Positions 21,481 through 34,180 of a DNA stretch of 64,000 nucleotides are shown one piece after another. How positions within the stretch are numbered: position 1 is the first letter of the stretch; each line of letters starts with the position of its first letter. A program made the position numbers and the translations under genes. Source of the DNA: Homarus americanus (Eukaryota; Arthropoda; Malacostraca; Decapoda; Nephropidae); contig NW_024753848.1 in the NCBI RefSeq assembly GCF_018991925.1, forward strand, positions 436,001 to 500,000, given 5' to 3'. The notes beneath the pieces are model-generated. The model was not told the origin of the DNA, searched no databases, and worked only from the letters and a program-made list of their open reading frames with translations.

Positions 21481-24370
21481 TGTAGATCCACAATGGAAAT
21501 GTGGACAACAGTGATTTTAATATACAGTATGAATAGCAATGTGTTTAAAAAAAGTGTTTATTTGACTTTAACAAATTAAGATTAAATACATCTCTCTCTC
21601 TCTTTCTTTCTCTTTCTCTCTCTCTCAAAATAGGAAAATCGTGAATATTGGGTGACACATAATCAAGTCGTTACGTTACTCATACTGGTCTTGTTTCCGT
21701 GTGGTCGTGACTTTTTAAACAAATCTATCCAGAGTATCATTAACATACACTAACATAACTAATTGTATACGCGTTGGCCAATATTCTCACTCTTCGTTCT
21801 TTTATATTCTTAATACTACTGTATTGTATTTCATTCTTGACGTTGACATGTCACAAGAAGAAATTCCTGATGATGTCACGATGTCAGCCACTCCGTAGAA
21901 CAAGTTTGTTATACTGGAAAAAGTACCAGAGAGGAGCGCTGAATTATATACAGCTGCTCTCCGACTTTCGATGGGGTTAGGGACCGACATCCAGGTCGTA
22001 AGTCGAAATGGTCGTAAGTCGGAAATGCTTAAATATTACATAGAAAATCTAAAATGGGTGTCTCTTTTTCTTCTCAGCACCACAAAACACTCACTTTTAA
22101 GCTTGCCAGCCATTTTAAAGTGAATTACAGATGAAAATTTTGTCTGTGTACTGACTTTGGGACTCGAAAATACGTAATTTGACCAAATTTTGGTACGACT
22201 GAGGCAGGTCGTAAGTGCGGGTGGACGTAAGTAAAGTTGGTCATAAGTCGGGGAGGAGCTGTACTGTATATTAACTGATTTGTTTACAAAAAGCTGGAGC
22301 TGGAAAATCAATCTGTTTTATGCATGTCTATATTTTGTTGACTTATGACCATATTAAACGTTGACATTGCCCAGTTTATAAATTGAAACTGTCAAATCTA
22401 TTTGCCTATCTGTAAATTGCAATACTGTATAGTTATTCTAAACCACATAGTGTGAAATATGTACTTGTAGTGCAAGGTTTATGTGACAGAATAACATACT
22501 TATGTAATGAGATGCAATGATTTTAAAGCCTGCATTTCATTTCCCTATTTCACTGCACTTTCCTACAAGATTTACATAATCTTTTTTTGTAATCATAGCT
22601 AAAGCTAAATTGCATGGTAAATATGCTAATAGGTATGTATTATCACTTGAATTAGGTGTACGTAATCTTGGGTACGACTTATGTCGTGAGTTGGGTACGA
22701 GTTGACTTTTTTGGGTACGAGTTGTCTTACGTACGAGATGACCCTAACACCTTCCATCTTATGGAAAGGATGTTGCCGGGAGGTGTTCTTGTGTATCGCC
22801 AAACTTATATTATGGAAATTGCAAATCCTTTCCTTTTTTTCCAGGATATTCTTACCTTAAAGAATCTTATGATTGTCCATATACTATACTTGTATTAATT
22901 TTTTAAAGTTATTGTTTTTAGTGAGTATGAAAGAGGCATTAATGTTTGCGAAATGTACAGTCAAAGAAAAAGTCGCGTTACACCCACCCATGATGAAGGA
23001 TACTATACAGGCGACGTTCCCCTTCAGTTACGCTACTGATGGGGAAACTTGACCCAAATTCTTCATCATGGGTTTCAGAACTTAAGTGAATGTAGCAACT
23101 TTTTTCTTTGCCTATACAGTACAGTACCTGCTCATGTAAACAGTTGAATCACTCAAGGTAAGAAAACAATTTATTTAAATTACTCTATTTATGTCACTTC
23201 TTGCTGACTTTTTCCTGTAAAGAAAACTTACAATAAATTTTGTTGTAGGCATCATCACAAGCACAAGAAGCAACGCAGTAAGAGGCGTGAGGACCGTTCT
23301 CGCTCCGTCTCACCGAGCTTCAGCGAAGACAGTCTCTCTGATGTTGAACAGCTGTTGCAGTTAAAAGATGAAGGTACTGTGCAGTGAAGTACAGTACTAA
23401 AAAGAAGAAATATTTACTGTGCATGCAAATCATAACAGATATCACAAATTCATACTGTACTAGATTGGCAGAAAGTTGTTTAACTCATAAACAGTGACCA
23501 ACATCAATTGATGTTTACTGTTCCTTGTGCTCCAATTTTTGCACATACGGGGGCAGTTTAGGAGATCCTTAACTGCTGTTTAAGGGTTAAGTTGATGTGA
23601 CTGTAGATAGTATTCCATGGTTAACTATTACCACCCACTCAACTACCTGTTCTACTTGAGGCCATTACACTTCATATCTGCTTATGTTTCTTTCAAATTC
23701 AGGCTACTACACACAGTCATTTTCAGTTTCCTTTCATCAGTATGTTCAAGTTTTGATATAATTCATGGCTGAGGCCAAGTTTTGAAAGGAGTTCTTCAAA
23801 TGTGTTTTAATATATGTGAAGTGGGTTCATAATTTTCATATTTTTATTGTGTAATTTTTGGGTTCAGGTCAGTACATGTCACGTGCAGGAGCAGGACTAC
23901 CGCCACCACCGAAGAACTCTGCTCTACCATCATCAAGATTTTCAGCCCCTCCACCCCCCAAAATTTCCAAACGGTCTCCTTCCCCTCCTTCAACGCTGTT
24001 TCAAGGGGGTGGAGGTGGGGGGGATGTTTCACTTTCAATTGACGAAACAAACAAGATTCGGGCAAAATTAGGATTAAAACCCCTTAAGGTAAGTTATTGC
24101 ATACACATTGTAAATTTAATTGTATTTTATTACCGTACATTTGAAGTGTCCTGCAGTAAAAGCAACAGTGTGATTTGTTTATGGACTTACATGTTTTACT
24201 TCATGTTTGATGCCTTTTAAGTTTAAACATTTCTCCCAAGGTTGATTCAATGCCTATAAAGGAAGATGATGACCAGGGAGCTGATGGAGAGGACAGGGAG
24301 GAGAAGAGCGCCTCGAGCAAGCTTGACGAGTTCGTCCACAAACCCGCGGAGAGTATTACCCAAAAGTTAC

Positions 24371-24406
<36 letters not shown>

Positions 24407-27400
24407 TCAATAGCTGTTAACATGAAAGATTATCATTAAGAGTTACTGCACTCACTTAGGAATAATTTGAAATGATATAGAAATGCTAAACATACTGTAC
24501 AGTACAGTATATACTTTAAGTTCAGTAGATTGAATAATAATTCGCACTATTCAGTACCGTATGTCATTTTCTGAGAGCTTTTCATGGTTTGTGTTCATAA
24601 TTTTCTGGCACAGCAAAATTCAGATGTACTTTACAATGGTTTGGCTTCTTATCATTTAACTGTGAATTAATGGAGTCAGCCTTACTCCGGTCTAAATTTG
24701 CTGGTGTCAACAGGCGTAACAAGAAAGTAGGATTTCTTCACTCCCAAGATCTTATGGTTTACCTTGTATTGTTGAGTGAATATACTGTACTGTATTTTCT
24801 GCCAATTAAGACGTACTGTACTTCCTTTCCCAAAAATACCTCCAAAACTCAGCCTGTGTTGTACATGCTGAAGGTTAACTCTAGGATTACATTAAAATAA
24901 AACAACTGTCTACAATAAAAATAACATTTATGATATGAATTAGACTTATGAAACTGTGATTTGAGAATCTGCAATAACTGAAGACTACTTGTATATTTTG
25001 ATGAGGTTTTTTGTGTTGTACTAATTGTGACATCTTCAGGTAGAAAAGCTGAGGGAGAAAATTGCTGCACAGAGAGAAAAGCGGCGCATCAAGGAGAGGT
25101 TCCAAAAAGTGAAGAATCTCGGTGACTCTGACAGTGAGGAGGAGAGCGCTAGAGTCTGGGTGAAGAAGTCACGAAAATTGACAAAGGAAAGGGAACTGGC
25201 AGAGAAAAAGGTGAGAAATATTTTTTGATTGCTTGACTGGTCTTTGCTTTCTGTGCATGTGTGTGTGTGTGTGTCTATAGCATTTTCTGAAAAGCTCCAA
25301 TGTATAACAATGAAAGTTTATGTTTTAATATTTGTTAATTTTTTAATATTTTATTTCAGAGCAAAATGTTGGAAGAGTTGGATGCCCAGTTTGGTATTGG
25401 TGACTTAGTGGAGGCAGACATGACTGAGCAGAAGGTCAAGAAGTACAGCTATAATGACTTGTCAGGTCTCCAGGTTCAGCATGAGTTTACAAGGTTAGTC
25501 AAATTGTGCATGCTTGTGTGCAGGTTAGTTTAAGTTATATGTGGCAGTTAAGTGGTGAAGTACTTTCTTCCTGTTCTAAGGGTTGCTAGTCTGTGTGCAG
25601 AGTACATCCAGTTGCCCCACCAGTGAAAGAAGGGGCTCAAGTGCAGTGCCATTCATTCTGATGCCTTTTTGAACTGGACGCAGGGTTGGCAAAAACTATT
25701 AATCAAAAGAAAAAAGAAAATGCTTAATTTTTTCTTAATATTATTATAATTGGTTTAATAAGTTTGAAGTATTATTAGTCAATTTTATAACTTGTTTAAT
25801 ATGCTATTAATCATAAACAATACATTCAGGATGATTTAGCAGTCATTAATACAGTACCCTTTTGCTATAAACAAAAATTAATGTGAAAAGGAGGAATTTA
25901 TAAAACATAACTTTTAATCAGTCACCCAGACTCATCCTACATGCTTAAAGGAAAAAATAAGTTTAAGTTCATCGTAATGCATAGAACAATTATTCTGCTT
26001 TTACATTTGAAAGTTTTAAAGGATTCGTTGAAGTACGTACAGTTTTAATTATTTTTTTTGGAGAGAGAGGCAGTTACAACTTGGCCCCCCTGGACCCGTA
26101 TGATACATGAACTGAACACATTAGAATCAGAGGGTCAGAGCCCAACCTAAAACAAGCAGTCACCAGTTATACTGAACAGTGGCAACTTGGCTCCTTTACA
26201 TTCAGGTTATGAGATGTGTACAGCCCTGTAAGAAAACTTATCAACCCTTTCATCAATGTATAATAGTTCACATCCATGTCTATTGAAGAACCATGGGGAC
26301 ATAACACACCCATTTACTCTTACTTCACTTTTTTCATAGAATACTTTTACTGCATTTAATAGCCTTCCTCCCACCCCATACACTTGTAATACCTTTTCCA
26401 AATCTACTATAAATCATTAAACCCATCTGTAACCCCCCCCCCCCAAAAAAAACAAATTAAAAAAACTAATTTTTTGTTTGGTTTGACATATGGAATCATC
26501 CAACCCTGACTGGAGGCTTAGTATTTATTGTGGTATATTCACACTGAACCAATACTGTCAGGTCTGTGGACTCATTTTCACATTATCTAAGGTTTAGATA
26601 AAAGAGGATTATTAGATTGACAGTTGTATTGTGGCACCTTAACAGGGAAGGTTTATTGTAAGGGTAGTGCCTGTACAATATTACACTGTATCTCAGGTCT
26701 TCACTTGGAGAATAATACATAACTAATTTGAACATGTTTGTGCAACAGTAATGAATGTGAGAGTACTATATGGGAAGAGTTGATGGTATTTTCTCTCAAG
26801 TTCATCATTTTCAGATTTGATACTGGTGGGCCGACCATTTTAACCCTGAAGGACAGTAATGTGTTAGATGGTGCTGAAGATACATTAATAAATGTCAACA
26901 TTGTGGATGATGAGAGAGCCGAGAAGGTACGTGATGTGTGATTCAATTTTGTGACAGAAATAAAGATATGAACAAGTGTATGTTGAGTAACTCTACCTGT
27001 TGTTGTGTCTTAGTCTTCTCATGTCATTTTCTCCTGCATCACTCTCATGACCTACCCCACATAAGGCTGGGAGAGGAATAGAGAAAATACTGGGTATGAA
27101 CTATAATGCCAGAGAATATGGGAGGTTTATTTTTTTATTTTCACAGTTTTTATAGCCACTTTAATGTTGTTGTGCTTTCAGAATCTGAAAAGGAAAAAGA
27201 AGAAGCTGGATGAGGTGGAATATGAAGCTCCAGAAGTTGATGAGTGGGGTAACATTGTTCAGAGGACACTTCTTACCAAATATGATGAGGAGATTGAGGG
27301 AGAGAAGAAAAAGAGTTTCCGTCTTGGTATTGGTGGAGGAGCCTTGGCCTATGATGAAATGGTACCAGAAGCTGTGAGGAAGATAGCAAAGTTACGTAAG

Positions 27401-29974
27401 CTACAGAACCTGGAGACCCCTCAATCCCAGTTGGCGACAGAGTACTTGACTGAAAGTGAAATGGTCAGCTTCAGGAAAGTTAAAAAGACCAAGAAAAAGA
27501 AGAAGAAGAAATTAACAGCAGACGACCTGGAGCCAATTGCAGAGGAGTCTCTTGTGCATCTTGGGACAAGGAATGCAAGACAAGCAAGATTAGAGGCATT
27601 GCAAGTTATTGATGATGATATTAGTGATGGAGGTCAAGATCAGAACACACTTAACGTGGGTCGGACTCAAACACTCAGAGATTTGCTGGAGGAAGAAGAG
27701 GAAAAGGTAAAAATGGAGATAGACGACGTTGAGGAAGGTAACGAGAGTGAACAGGACGATGTTGAGCTCCAGGAGGCGTTAGCCCGTTCCCGCAGAGCTA
27801 AGATTGCACAGGCTTCACAACCCAGCACTGATAAAATTCTAGACTTAATGAAAGAGAAACAAGCAAAGATAGAAGAGGAGCCAATGGAGGAAGATGATGA
27901 TGACGCTGGTCTGGTGATGACACTCAACACTACTGATGAATTTTGCCGCACACTAGGAGACCTCCCTACGTATGGCCTCTCTGGTAATCGTGCAGATGAT
28001 GACCAAACTATGCTACAACTTCAGCAGCCAAGGGTAGTTTTATTGAACAGTCTTGCAATAAGTTTTTTTTCCTTTAACAGTGAACTATATCCCGTACATG
28101 ATGGTAATGCAGAGTTTTCACTCAAGTTTTATTTTGCATTCGGTATCATACATAATGTAGTCATGGTTAGCTTTTTTGTGTGTGAGTGAGAACTTTTTCA
28201 AATAGCCATGTTTTTAATTGTCTGCAACTGTACAAATTCTGCATGTGTGTCCTGCAAGTCAGAGTTATTCAGGCCATGAGATTATTGAACATACTTGACT
28301 TGAGAAGGAATGTCTTGAGTTTATTAGATGAGGCTATAAACAGCTGTTTTGACTACACTTCACAGATTTTAAATTTCCTTTCACTTCTGTTTGGAGAGCA
28401 CGAGTCACTATCACACCTGCCTGCTTAAAAGGGGCTACCAGATATTAATAATAACAAGAGTCAAGTGTCTTGAGAGAAACACAAACATTCTCCTTAATTG
28501 CTTTCATTCCCTTACTCATTTTTTTGCTCTGAGATCCCAGTAAAACCACTCAGCACCAGGCTCTTCTCCTTATCCTTTTATGTAAATATAGTAAAATACA
28601 CAAATGGTACAGTACTGTAATTCCAGGAGAAAGAAGCACAGGAGCCTCGGGGAGCCTGGGAGGAAGTAGGCATTGATGACACCCGCGTGGAGATCAGCGA
28701 TAGCATGACTGTTCCCATCCTGGAGGAGGAACCTGATGCTAGCAAGGGTGTTGCCAATGCTCTTAAGCTGGCTCTCAAGAAGGGCTACCTAGAGAAAACC
28801 AATGTTACTAAATCTGCTAATGCTGCCTTGCAACACCTCAGGGCTGTACATTACAGGTAAAAAGATGATTTTAACAGTTTGGCTCCGTAAATGATTTTTA
28901 AAAAGATTCATATGTCCGCTGTACTTGAAATATAGGATCAAACCTGTTTTTTTTTTCTATATGTAACAGTATTGAACTTTTTTCTTCATTCATACTTATT
29001 GTTTTCATAGGTAGGAAGGTGTTTAATCATTTGCAAAACTGTTTACTTCAGGTTAGCATCTGCCTTTGAAGTTATAAGTCAGTTTAAACTGGCAATCATT
29101 AAATATAAATAACTTTCGCTGACAAACTGGTATACATTTAGTCTTGATCACCAATAATAACAGTAAGTGTGTAGTGATTTTTTGCCAAGTGTGAGTTTAA
29201 CTGATTGTCTCTGTATCTTTTCTCTCAACACAGTATAGAGGACAAAGCTGTAGACGATGAGCGTGGTCGGGGCCGAGGTGAGCGCTACATGGGTCCAGTT
29301 ACAGAATTTAAAGACAAAGACAGCTACAAGCCCGATGTCAAGCTGGAATATGTTGACGATGAAGGACGTAAATTAAATGCTAAAGAAGCGTTCAGGTGGG
29401 TCTTAGACTCTTACAGGTACACTATAGTAATATATTTCAGGTACTGTATCCCATGTATCACCGAGGAACCCTGTGTATTGTAAAAGTTTACTGGAAATGT
29501 GTTAAAACTGATCATAATGTACAATACAATATATTGTACATGTTCTTATGTTTTGTGAACTGTCAGTAACCAGTGACTTTCCCCTGTGCAATGTTGATTT
29601 TTTGTAAGAATGGTGGTTCAGATTGACCTTTTATAACCTTTCTTGAGTGATCAGTACATTCTATCAGTTATGTTTATTTTGTGAATATGTTATACTGTAC
29701 TGCCTTTATCTTCATTGTATCTAATAAACAAAACTAATGTCTTTAATTTTCCAGATATTTGTCCCACAAGTTCCATGGGAAGGGTTCAGGTAAGAATAAG
29801 ACAGAGAAGAGGATGAAGAAATGGAACGAGGAGTTGCTGATGAAACACATGAGCTCCTCAGACACGCCACTTCAGACGCTGGAGCGACAGAGAGAGAAAC
29901 AGAAACAACTTGGTGCGGCTTACCTTGTGCTCTCTGGGAGTAAGACTCAAGAGACAATGGAGGTTAAGAAGTGA
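20312..29974 (+). CDS. SART1: U4/U6.U5 tri-snRNP-associated protein 1 (SART1/Snu66)
   Basis: Eleven exons: 20312-20436, 23249-23373, 23868-24088, 24241-24372, 25040-25210, 25360-25493, 26815-26926, 27182-28033, 28627-28856, 29234-29395, 29755-29974. They total 2484 bp, 827 residues, close to the roughly 800 of animal SART1. All junctions are GT-AG with matching phases. The N-terminus is Lys/Arg/Ser/His-rich ([12 protein letters not shown]...RKHHHR, RS-like). The family signature [15 protein letters not shown] ends exon 3. Later hallmarks are [79 protein letters not shown] and SSSDTPL. It is a nuclear scaffold needed to recruit the tri-snRNP to the pre-spliceosome. The start is chosen because the MGSSK context opens the frame and no upstream in-frame ATG is linked. 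Reading through exon 8 into intron 8 would give a shorter alternative end. Confidence 0.95.
20437..23248. other. SART1 intron 1
   Basis: It holds an (AT)n run at 21403-21479, a (TC)n patch at 21590-21625, the TA-flanked MITE at 21951-22261, and a short palindromic motif (ACCCATGATGAAGG near 22985 against CTTCATCATGGGT near 23060). No coding sequence was recognised. Confidence 0.6.
21951..22261. mobile_element. TA-flanked MITE (Tc1/mariner-like)
   Basis: The ends are inverted: CAGCTGCTCTCCGACTT at 21951 and, reading back from 22261, CAGCTCCTCCCCGACTTATG. TA lies on both sides (21949-21950, 22262-22263). The interior repeats GGTCGTAAGTCG motifs. It is 311 bp with no transposase, so it is non-autonomous. 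Confidence 0.7.
24373..24403. repeat. (GT)n starting exactly at a SART1 donor
   Basis: Exon 4 ends TTACAG and the intron begins with about 15 GT units, so the 5' splice site is the first repeat unit. The exon end is set by phase with exon 5. Confidence 0.8.
26207..26401 (-). pseudogene. LINE reverse-transcriptase fragment
   Basis: The minus strand encodes [20 protein letters not shown] followed by [13 protein letters not shown], matching the palm region of non-LTR reverse transcriptases (the usual form is GVGGxLLxxIxxxY then QGCVMSPWLFN). The segment between is shortened and the frame ends soon after. It is a relic in SART1 intron 6. Confidence 0.7.
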
Positions 29975-30339
29975 GGCCAAGAAATAATCATGAGTTAAGA
30001 TATGAAGTCTTTGGTGGCCACATACAGCAAGTAATGTTGAGAGTTAGCATCTCAGAAGAGGAATTCTTATTGTGGTGGAGGAGGTTGAACACCATATTTT
30101 TTTCAGGTATAATGGTCAAGTAAATTTCTGAGATGATTATAAACTACATGTGTGGCTTCCTGTCTGTTTTGTTTACAGAAAAAAAATACTTAACATTTTA
30201 TATCACTAAAACTTTTTCTTTATCTGAGGACGAAGTAATGCTTACTTGAAGGTGGATATTTCAGATCCCAAAGTTTATTTATTTAAGGTACCATTGAGAT
30301 ACAGCTGGATACTTGTACTGTGTTTGAGTGTATATGTTA
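29975..30339 (+). other. SART1 3' UTR and flank
   Basis: AT-rich sequence after the stop with no coding content. I see no canonical AATAAA in the first 350 bp, so the cleavage site cannot be placed. Confidence 0.4.
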
Positions 30340-30560
30340 TTTTTTTGTGCAAAATCGGTTGTTTTGCAAAATTCCCAGCATGCATGCCAGGAATTGTGAA
30401 ATAACTTACAAACAAACAACCTCGTGTAGATTGATACACAGTTAAGTGGTCCTGTTCTTTTTTTTTTAACTTTGGTTAGACTGTATGCAAGTTATTTTGC
30501 AAAATTACCAGTGTGCATGCTGGGAATTTTGCAAAATAACCGATCTTGCAAAAAAAATCG
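30340..30560. repeat. Inverted repeat downstream of SART1
   Basis: Arms of about 75 bp (30340-30415 and 30485-30560) pair imperfectly: TTTTGCAAAATTCCCAGCAT on the left against ATGCTGGGAATTTTGCAAAA on the right, extending to GTGAAATAACTTAC against GCAAGTTATTTTGC. If transcribed it would form a long hairpin in the SART1 3' region. It is probably a MITE or fold-back repeat. Confidence 0.7.
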
Positions 30561-31205
30561 TAACATATACATGGGTGATCTGATACAAGCTCATGGTCAA
30601 ATGTTTCAGTGCCTATCATCTTAATGTGCCAGAGATGTAGTTGTGGTAACATTATGTATAGAACTGTGTACTTATGTAGTAAGTAAAACAGTGAATCTTC
30701 TGTATTTAATAGGTCAAGAGAAACATCATTGGAGAGAAGTATATTTCTCACACATACATATACCTTTAAGGATGGACAAGGTCAACTGTTAACCACACAT
30801 ACTGGTAGCTTAAAGCAGGCATGAGCAACCCGCGGCCCAGACCATGTGTTTGTGCGGCCCGCGGAGTGATTTGAGAAATTTTATATAATGTGGCCCGTGG
30901 TTCAGGTAGATACAACCAGTTTATGGTGAGTAAAGCAATATTTATTAAAAGAATAATCTTCACGCACAGTTCAATACTGTTTTATCACTTAAGTGTAAGT
31001 AACTACAAAATGTAATGATGAAATAAGTATATATAGTCAACAATATAAACATTTTAACTTGTGTGAGTTTACTGGCCAAGTTCGGTGTGGTTTGTTTGAT
31101 GGATTAGCTGCTTTGTGGCAGTGGGTCACTTGGGAGTTAACTAAGGTTGGGTAAGTCCAAGTGGGGTCACGGGCGGTGGTCACACAGAGTTTAACTAATT
31201 AAGTA

Positions 31206-32420
31206 CGTAAAACCTCAATAAATCGGACTTTAATATATCGGAGTTCGCTTTTTTCGGACCGAGGTGTTCTGGTCACCGGAAATACAAAAAAAAGAGTCAT
31301 GTTTTAAGAAATGAGGAAGATTAATATAAAAATTCTTATGAAATGAACAACACTTACTGAATACTGTACAGTGGTCTAATGAGATTTACTATAGGCCTAC
31401 TGAGAACTAAGACACTTGAGTCTGTAAGCAGGCCTCTTTTGGGTTATGATTCATCATGATTAATATAACATCTTCAGTAATAGATAAAAAATACAATACT
31501 GTTTGTACTTTGTAATATGACTTGAAAATAAAGGGATAAACTGTATCAGAAGGCTGTTTACTCAAAATGCATTCATGTGACTTTTCACTAGACCAGCTTA
31601 CAACAGGGGTCACTATAACACACTGTATAATATTTAATATGAAGATACCTTCCTAACAACGCTATTTACTACCTTTGAGTGTTATATGATGGCTCAATTT
31701 GGCTACTATTGCACATAGACAAATGATTAATGAATAAACAGGGTATATGCTGATACACAATATTGTACACTACAATATTACTTATTAAGTGATGGTAAAT
31801 TTATTAGTGGTGATAAACACACTGCAATATTATTTATTAAATGATAAATGCACGACTGTACTGTACTAATTTTCTAAGTTTTGAAGACAGACATTGTGGT
31901 AAGTTGATCAGTTGTTTGCTCTTTGTAAACATATGACTCATGATGTTCAGTGTGGGATTCTTTTTACAGGAAAACTGATTCTTTTAGGATAATATTTATC
32001 AACCTGGTATTAAATGAACCTAAATTATATGAGAATTATGGTGAAATTGCATGAAGTGTTTAAGAAATCTTAGGGGAGGGAGCCACCCACCCCTGCTACC
32101 CCCTCATCCCCCTTTGCCAGCTGCTCCCAGATAAACACTCCTCTTCCACCTACAATATACTCCTGCACTTATTTGTTCTGTACAGTATACAGTTTTCTTT
32201 ATTCATAAGACAAATTCTGTGGTTGCTTACATATAACACTTTACAGTAAATAACAATCATCTGGTGAAACAGTTTGACAAACAGACTTACAGCAAGTCTG
32301 ATTTTTAACCCAAAGAGTTCTGTTTCATAATTTTTTATTGTTGATGTAATATTCTTTAATGACCTTGTTTTTTTCGTACTGGGGTCTGCCCCAGTTAGTC
32401 AATTCATCGAGGTTCTACTG
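31206..32420. mobile_element. Tigger/pogo-like element nested in the hAT
   Basis: The ends are inverted: CGTAAAACCTCAATAAATCG at 31206 and, reading back from 32420, CAGTAGAACCTCGATGAATTG-type sequence. TA flanks both sides (31204-31205, 32421-32422). CAGTA...CCTCGA ends are typical of the Tigger branch of Tc1/mariner. No intact transposase frame was seen. Confidence 0.65.
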
Positions 32421-32587
32421 TACTTCCAGAATAACACAAACATACCTAAATCACACCTCGGATACCCATAGTTGGCATGTAATTAGCATTGAAATAATGT
32501 CATTAAAATATTCAAAGCATTGTTACGACCACTAATTGCCCTGCAATCAAATCGTGTACCATAGATTTGGGATCAGCATGCTCAGGA

Positions 32588-32745
<158 letters not shown>

Positions 32746-33736
32746 GAGAGAGAGATACCTATAGGTTTTTTTCATTGTCGTTCCCCGTATGCCAAGATTA
32801 ACATTGGCATTATTCTGGTGGGTGTGTCTCATAAGTAAGACAAATATTGTAACTAGGAAAAATCAACGTATTCACAGACTGCTTCACTTATCTTTTGTTA
32901 AATGCCAAGAAACATTAACATAGTACTTTAAAAATTATTATGATGGATTTGTTTCATTAATGGGAAAAGTCTGATTGTAAACTGAAAATATCGTAGTGAG
33001 AATAAACTGCTTCACTGTCCATGCTAATACAATATTAGCATTACTTTTGGGTTCGGTAAGATATAAATGTTGGTGGGTTGGCCTGCTGAAAAATACCTAA
33101 ATCATAATGTGGCCCATGACTGAGGAAAGGTTGCCCATGCCTGGCTTAAAAATTACCAATGCTAACACATTGAGTTGCCATGAAAGAGGACACAAAGGGG
33201 TTGATGTGTGTGAAATAGTAATAATTCACCTTAATGTAAGTGTCTTGTATATTAGAGCCAGATCGCATTAATGCCTGATAGTGTCTAGAATTTAAAAGTG
33301 TAATGTGGAACAGTCGGATTGTCAACACTTGGACTATGTGCTCAGTCAGTGGCCAGAATGATTGAGTAGGGTTCTGTGCAGGAAAGACAAAATGGTATAC
33401 AGTAGTACAATAAAGTAAGAAATTGTACAGTGTAATAAAATGTGTAAATTATTTTATAAAATTAATAGTACAGTACTGTATGTATATAAATATATTAATG
33501 AAACAAAGCAGCAGATGCTGGATTATTGTGTGCCAGTTTGATTTAATCTTTTGTAATAAAAATACGATTGTTTTCAATATTCTAAGACTCCCAAAAGCTG
33601 TTAATACATAAAGCACATTATATACACAATTAAACTATTATTAAAGAATCATTACAACTGTCCGAGCGGCTTTTAAACTGTTAAGGGCTAAAAATATACA
33701 TATAACAAAATATAAATCCAAATAGGAGTATAGGAC

Positions 33737-34180
33737 TGTAGTGGATTTCTCCCCTACAAACGCTGTTTGTCGGTGAGTAGCCGACCCCGCGAGTTCCCCA
33801 GTGTATGCCTCGTGGTCTGGGTCAACCAGCGCCGCCTCACATAGCGGAGGTCAACTATTAAGCCACGCCTACCTCCGCTATATAAGACCTGACCTCGTGG
33901 TATGCTCTCTCTTCTAGCTACAGCCGCAGCAAGCAACACCACCTCCTCCTCCGCTGCCTGGCAGCTCTCGCTCCCGCCAGCGAGCATGGCGACCCACAAG
34001 CTTGTCCTCTTCTGAGCACCCTCACCAACCAGCTCTCTCTACTCAACGCTTGTAACCATGCTGCCTTCCCAGCACCAAACTGCATTGTACATCCAATACA
34101 ACATGTATACAGAGAGCACTATGTGAGTTTCCTTTCTCCATCCCATCCTGAGTGTGAACCCAAACATCCCATACCCGACA
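33737..34180 (+). mobile_element. Solo LTR, family A, copy 2, interrupting the lectin gene
   Basis: A 444-bp unit from TGTAGTGGATTTC to ATACCCGACA, with a TATA box CTATATAAG at 33878 and high similarity to 8633-9073 along its whole length. The flanks are GGAC (33733-33736) and GTAC (34181-34184), a 4-bp duplication with one mismatch. It sits at the 3' end of the lectin exon at 34181-34383, in the opposite orientation. Confidence 0.75.

Noticed and set aside
27164..28189. A single 341-residue gene
   Set aside because: This is SART1 exon 8 plus read-through into intron 8. The conserved product continues in exon 9 after the donor at 28034.
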